Shown here: piece after piece, positions 62,950 through 64,000 of the stretch
Numbering within the stretch: position 1 is the first letter of the stretch
Layout: each line of letters begins with the position of its first letter
DNA from: an uncultured Lachnospiraceae bacterium
GTDB taxonomy: Bacteria > Bacillota > Clostridia > Lachnospirales > Lachnospiraceae
Direction: 5' to 3'
Assembly: GCA_945949085.1 (NCBI GenBank)
Contig: CAMFDJ010000004.1
Location: forward strand, 1-64,000
Length of the DNA stretch: 64,000 nucleotides
Made by a program: the position numbers and the translations under genes
The notes under the pieces: model-generated
Database searches by the model: none
Told to the model about the DNA's origin: nothing
Seen by the model: the letters and a program-made list of their open reading frames with translations, nothing else

Positions 62950-64000
62950 TTACTCTACAATTACGTCGAGGTTATCAGCAACCTGCTGCTTGAAGTCTGC
63001 AATTGCCTGCTCGCGGCTCTTCTCGCCTGCTGTGTACTGACGTACCTGATCTCTCCAGTATGTATTGATTGTCTCATCATACTGTGTCAGGTTCTTACCA
63101 TTTGCATATGCGTTTGCAGGTACAAATACGTCAAACATGTTCTGACCGCCAAGGAAGTCAACAGAACCATCTGACATTGCCATAACTGTTCCTGATCCTA
63201 CACAGTCCTTTGTGCCGCCGGCACCATACAGGTTACCGTTAGCCCAGCCATACTGCAGACCTTCTTCTGTACAGTTCAGAGTGATCCAGTCGATGATCTG
63301 TCCAACTGCTTCTGCCTTGTCTGTGTCCTTATTAGCAAGAAGCCATGTACCACCCCAGAAGAAACCGATCGGAGATTCGCAGATTGCCCAGTCACCATAT
63401 GTACCTTCGCCTGCTTTTTCGCCGCCACAGTTAGGAGCCAGTGTATAGTTGATCAGCCATGCAGGTCCGAAGAAGCCAAGGATCTGTTTTTCACCTTCAC
63501 CCTTCATATCAGCAAACCATGCATCCTGCCAGTCCTGTGTATCATTGTGATATCCGTTATCCTTTAACTGCTTAGATAAGTCAAGGAAAGCTTCACGCTT
63601 CGGATCGATATTTAACTTGCCGTCTACGATCCAGCCTGTATCAGAGCTGTTCTCAACTGCGTGCCAGAGATCACCGTCACCGGAAATGATACCGTAACCT
63701 TTTGCCTTTAACTCTTCAGCTGCTGTAAAGAACTGATCCCAGCTTCCGCTTCCGCCACCGATTTTTTCTTTTACAGTTGCAGGATCATCTGTTCCCCATG
63801 TATCCTTTGCGATAGAACGACGATAGATGAACGCTCCACCTGTAGCCTGATATCCAAGACCAACTACCTTGCCGTCAGGATTTGTTCCGATATCTACAGT
63901 ATACTGTGCAATCTGTGCGTCTGCAATCTCCTTATCTACATCGATGCCGAGATCTTCATAAGGTGCTGCATACTGAGAAGCATCGCCCTGTGTATATTTC
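62950..64000 (-). CDS. Extracellular sugar-binding protein of the ABC transporter, partial
   Basis: The frame is open from its stop at 62950 to the window edge (350 codons); the N terminus lies outside. It reads as family 1 solute-binding protein (SWDQFFTAAEELKAKGYG, FFGPAWLINYT, FWGGTWLLANKDTDKAEA, GGQNMFDVF), probably a lipoprotein. It captures an oligosaccharide for the MalF/MalG-type permeases downstream. The sugar cannot be deduced from the sequence. Confidence 0.92.
   Translation of the reverse strand, partial: KYTQGDASQYAAPYEDLGIDVDKEIADAQIAQYTVDIGTNPDGKVVGLGYQATGGAFIYRRSIAKDTWGTDDPATVKEKIGGGSGSWDQFFTAAEELKAKGYGIISGDGDLWHAVENSSDTGWIVDGKLNIDPKREAFLDLSKQLKDNGYHNDTQDWQDAWFADMKGEGEKQILGFFGPAWLINYTLAPNCGGEKAGEGTYGDWAICESPIGFFWGGTWLLANKDTDKAEAVGQIIDWITLNCTEEGLQYGWANGNLYGAGGTKDCVGSGTVMAMSDGSVDFLGGQNMFDVFVPANAYANGKNLTQYDETINTYWRDQVRQYTAGEKSREQAIADFKQQVADNLDVIVE

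Overview
The window looks like a chromosome segment of a gut-type, Gram-positive, anaerobic Clostridia, most likely a Lachnospiraceae member (Roseburia, Butyrivibrio or Blautia relatives). The reasons are strong GGAGG ribosome sites, a spoVT gene, a fabK-type fatty-acid cluster with a fused accDA, ECF-type vitamin uptake, BspA-like leucine-rich surface proteins, AAA-ATPase/PD-(D/E)XK proteins, and MalF/MalG-type sugar ABC permeases. I saw no rRNA, tRNA, CRISPR array or intact insertion sequence.

Layout. Positions 1-4.6 kb hold an iron alcohol dehydrogenase, an HD hydrolase, a PatB-type C-S lyase, an ORF6N remnant and spoVT. Positions 4.7-18 kb form a signalling island on the minus strand: a lone amino-acid-binding lipoprotein, two hybrid histidine kinases (one ending in a DegV domain), a REC-HD-GYP regulator, an EAL-CBS-GGDEF protein and a 1263-residue LacI-sensor/GGDEF/EAL/beta-helix fusion. 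Both GGDEF signatures are non-canonical while the EAL and HD-GYP residues are intact, so this island probably degrades cyclic di-GMP.

Positions 18.3-26.5 kb carry a trigger-factor-like lipoprotein with a very acidic tail, a cobalamin-riboswitch-controlled DUF4430 lipoprotein plus ECF S component, a D,D-carboxypeptidase, a sialate O-acetylesterase and a chemotaxis receptor. Positions 26.6-34.7 kb are the fatty-acid operon, transcribed acpP-fabK-fabD-fabG-fabF-accDA-flavin oxidoreductase-fabH from a promoter with a FabT-like palindrome; accB, fabZ and accC are absent from it. Positions 34.8-41.7 kb contain an HTH-AbrB regulator, an acyltransferase and a six-gene membrane/polyamine set (two zinc-ribbon proteins, SpeD, DUF4178, DUF350, membrane SpeE). 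Next come a membrane HD-GYP protein and a tandem duplication of [BspA-like giant surface protein + AAA-ATPase/nuclease], in which the second ATPase copy has decayed.

Positions 55.3-56.2 kb are gene-poor and hold an unusual 74-bp-period palindromic array, small broken reading frames and an orphan terminator. The right end carries a membrane glycosyltransferase-like protein, a MATE exporter, a Cu/Zn superoxide dismutase and a sugar ABC transporter whose binding-protein gene runs off the window.

Most interesting are the kinase-DegV fusion near a fatty-acid operon, the LacI/EAL/beta-helix fusion, the polyamine/zinc-ribbon membrane module, and the palindromic array. All calls come from reading the sequence; no database search was run.
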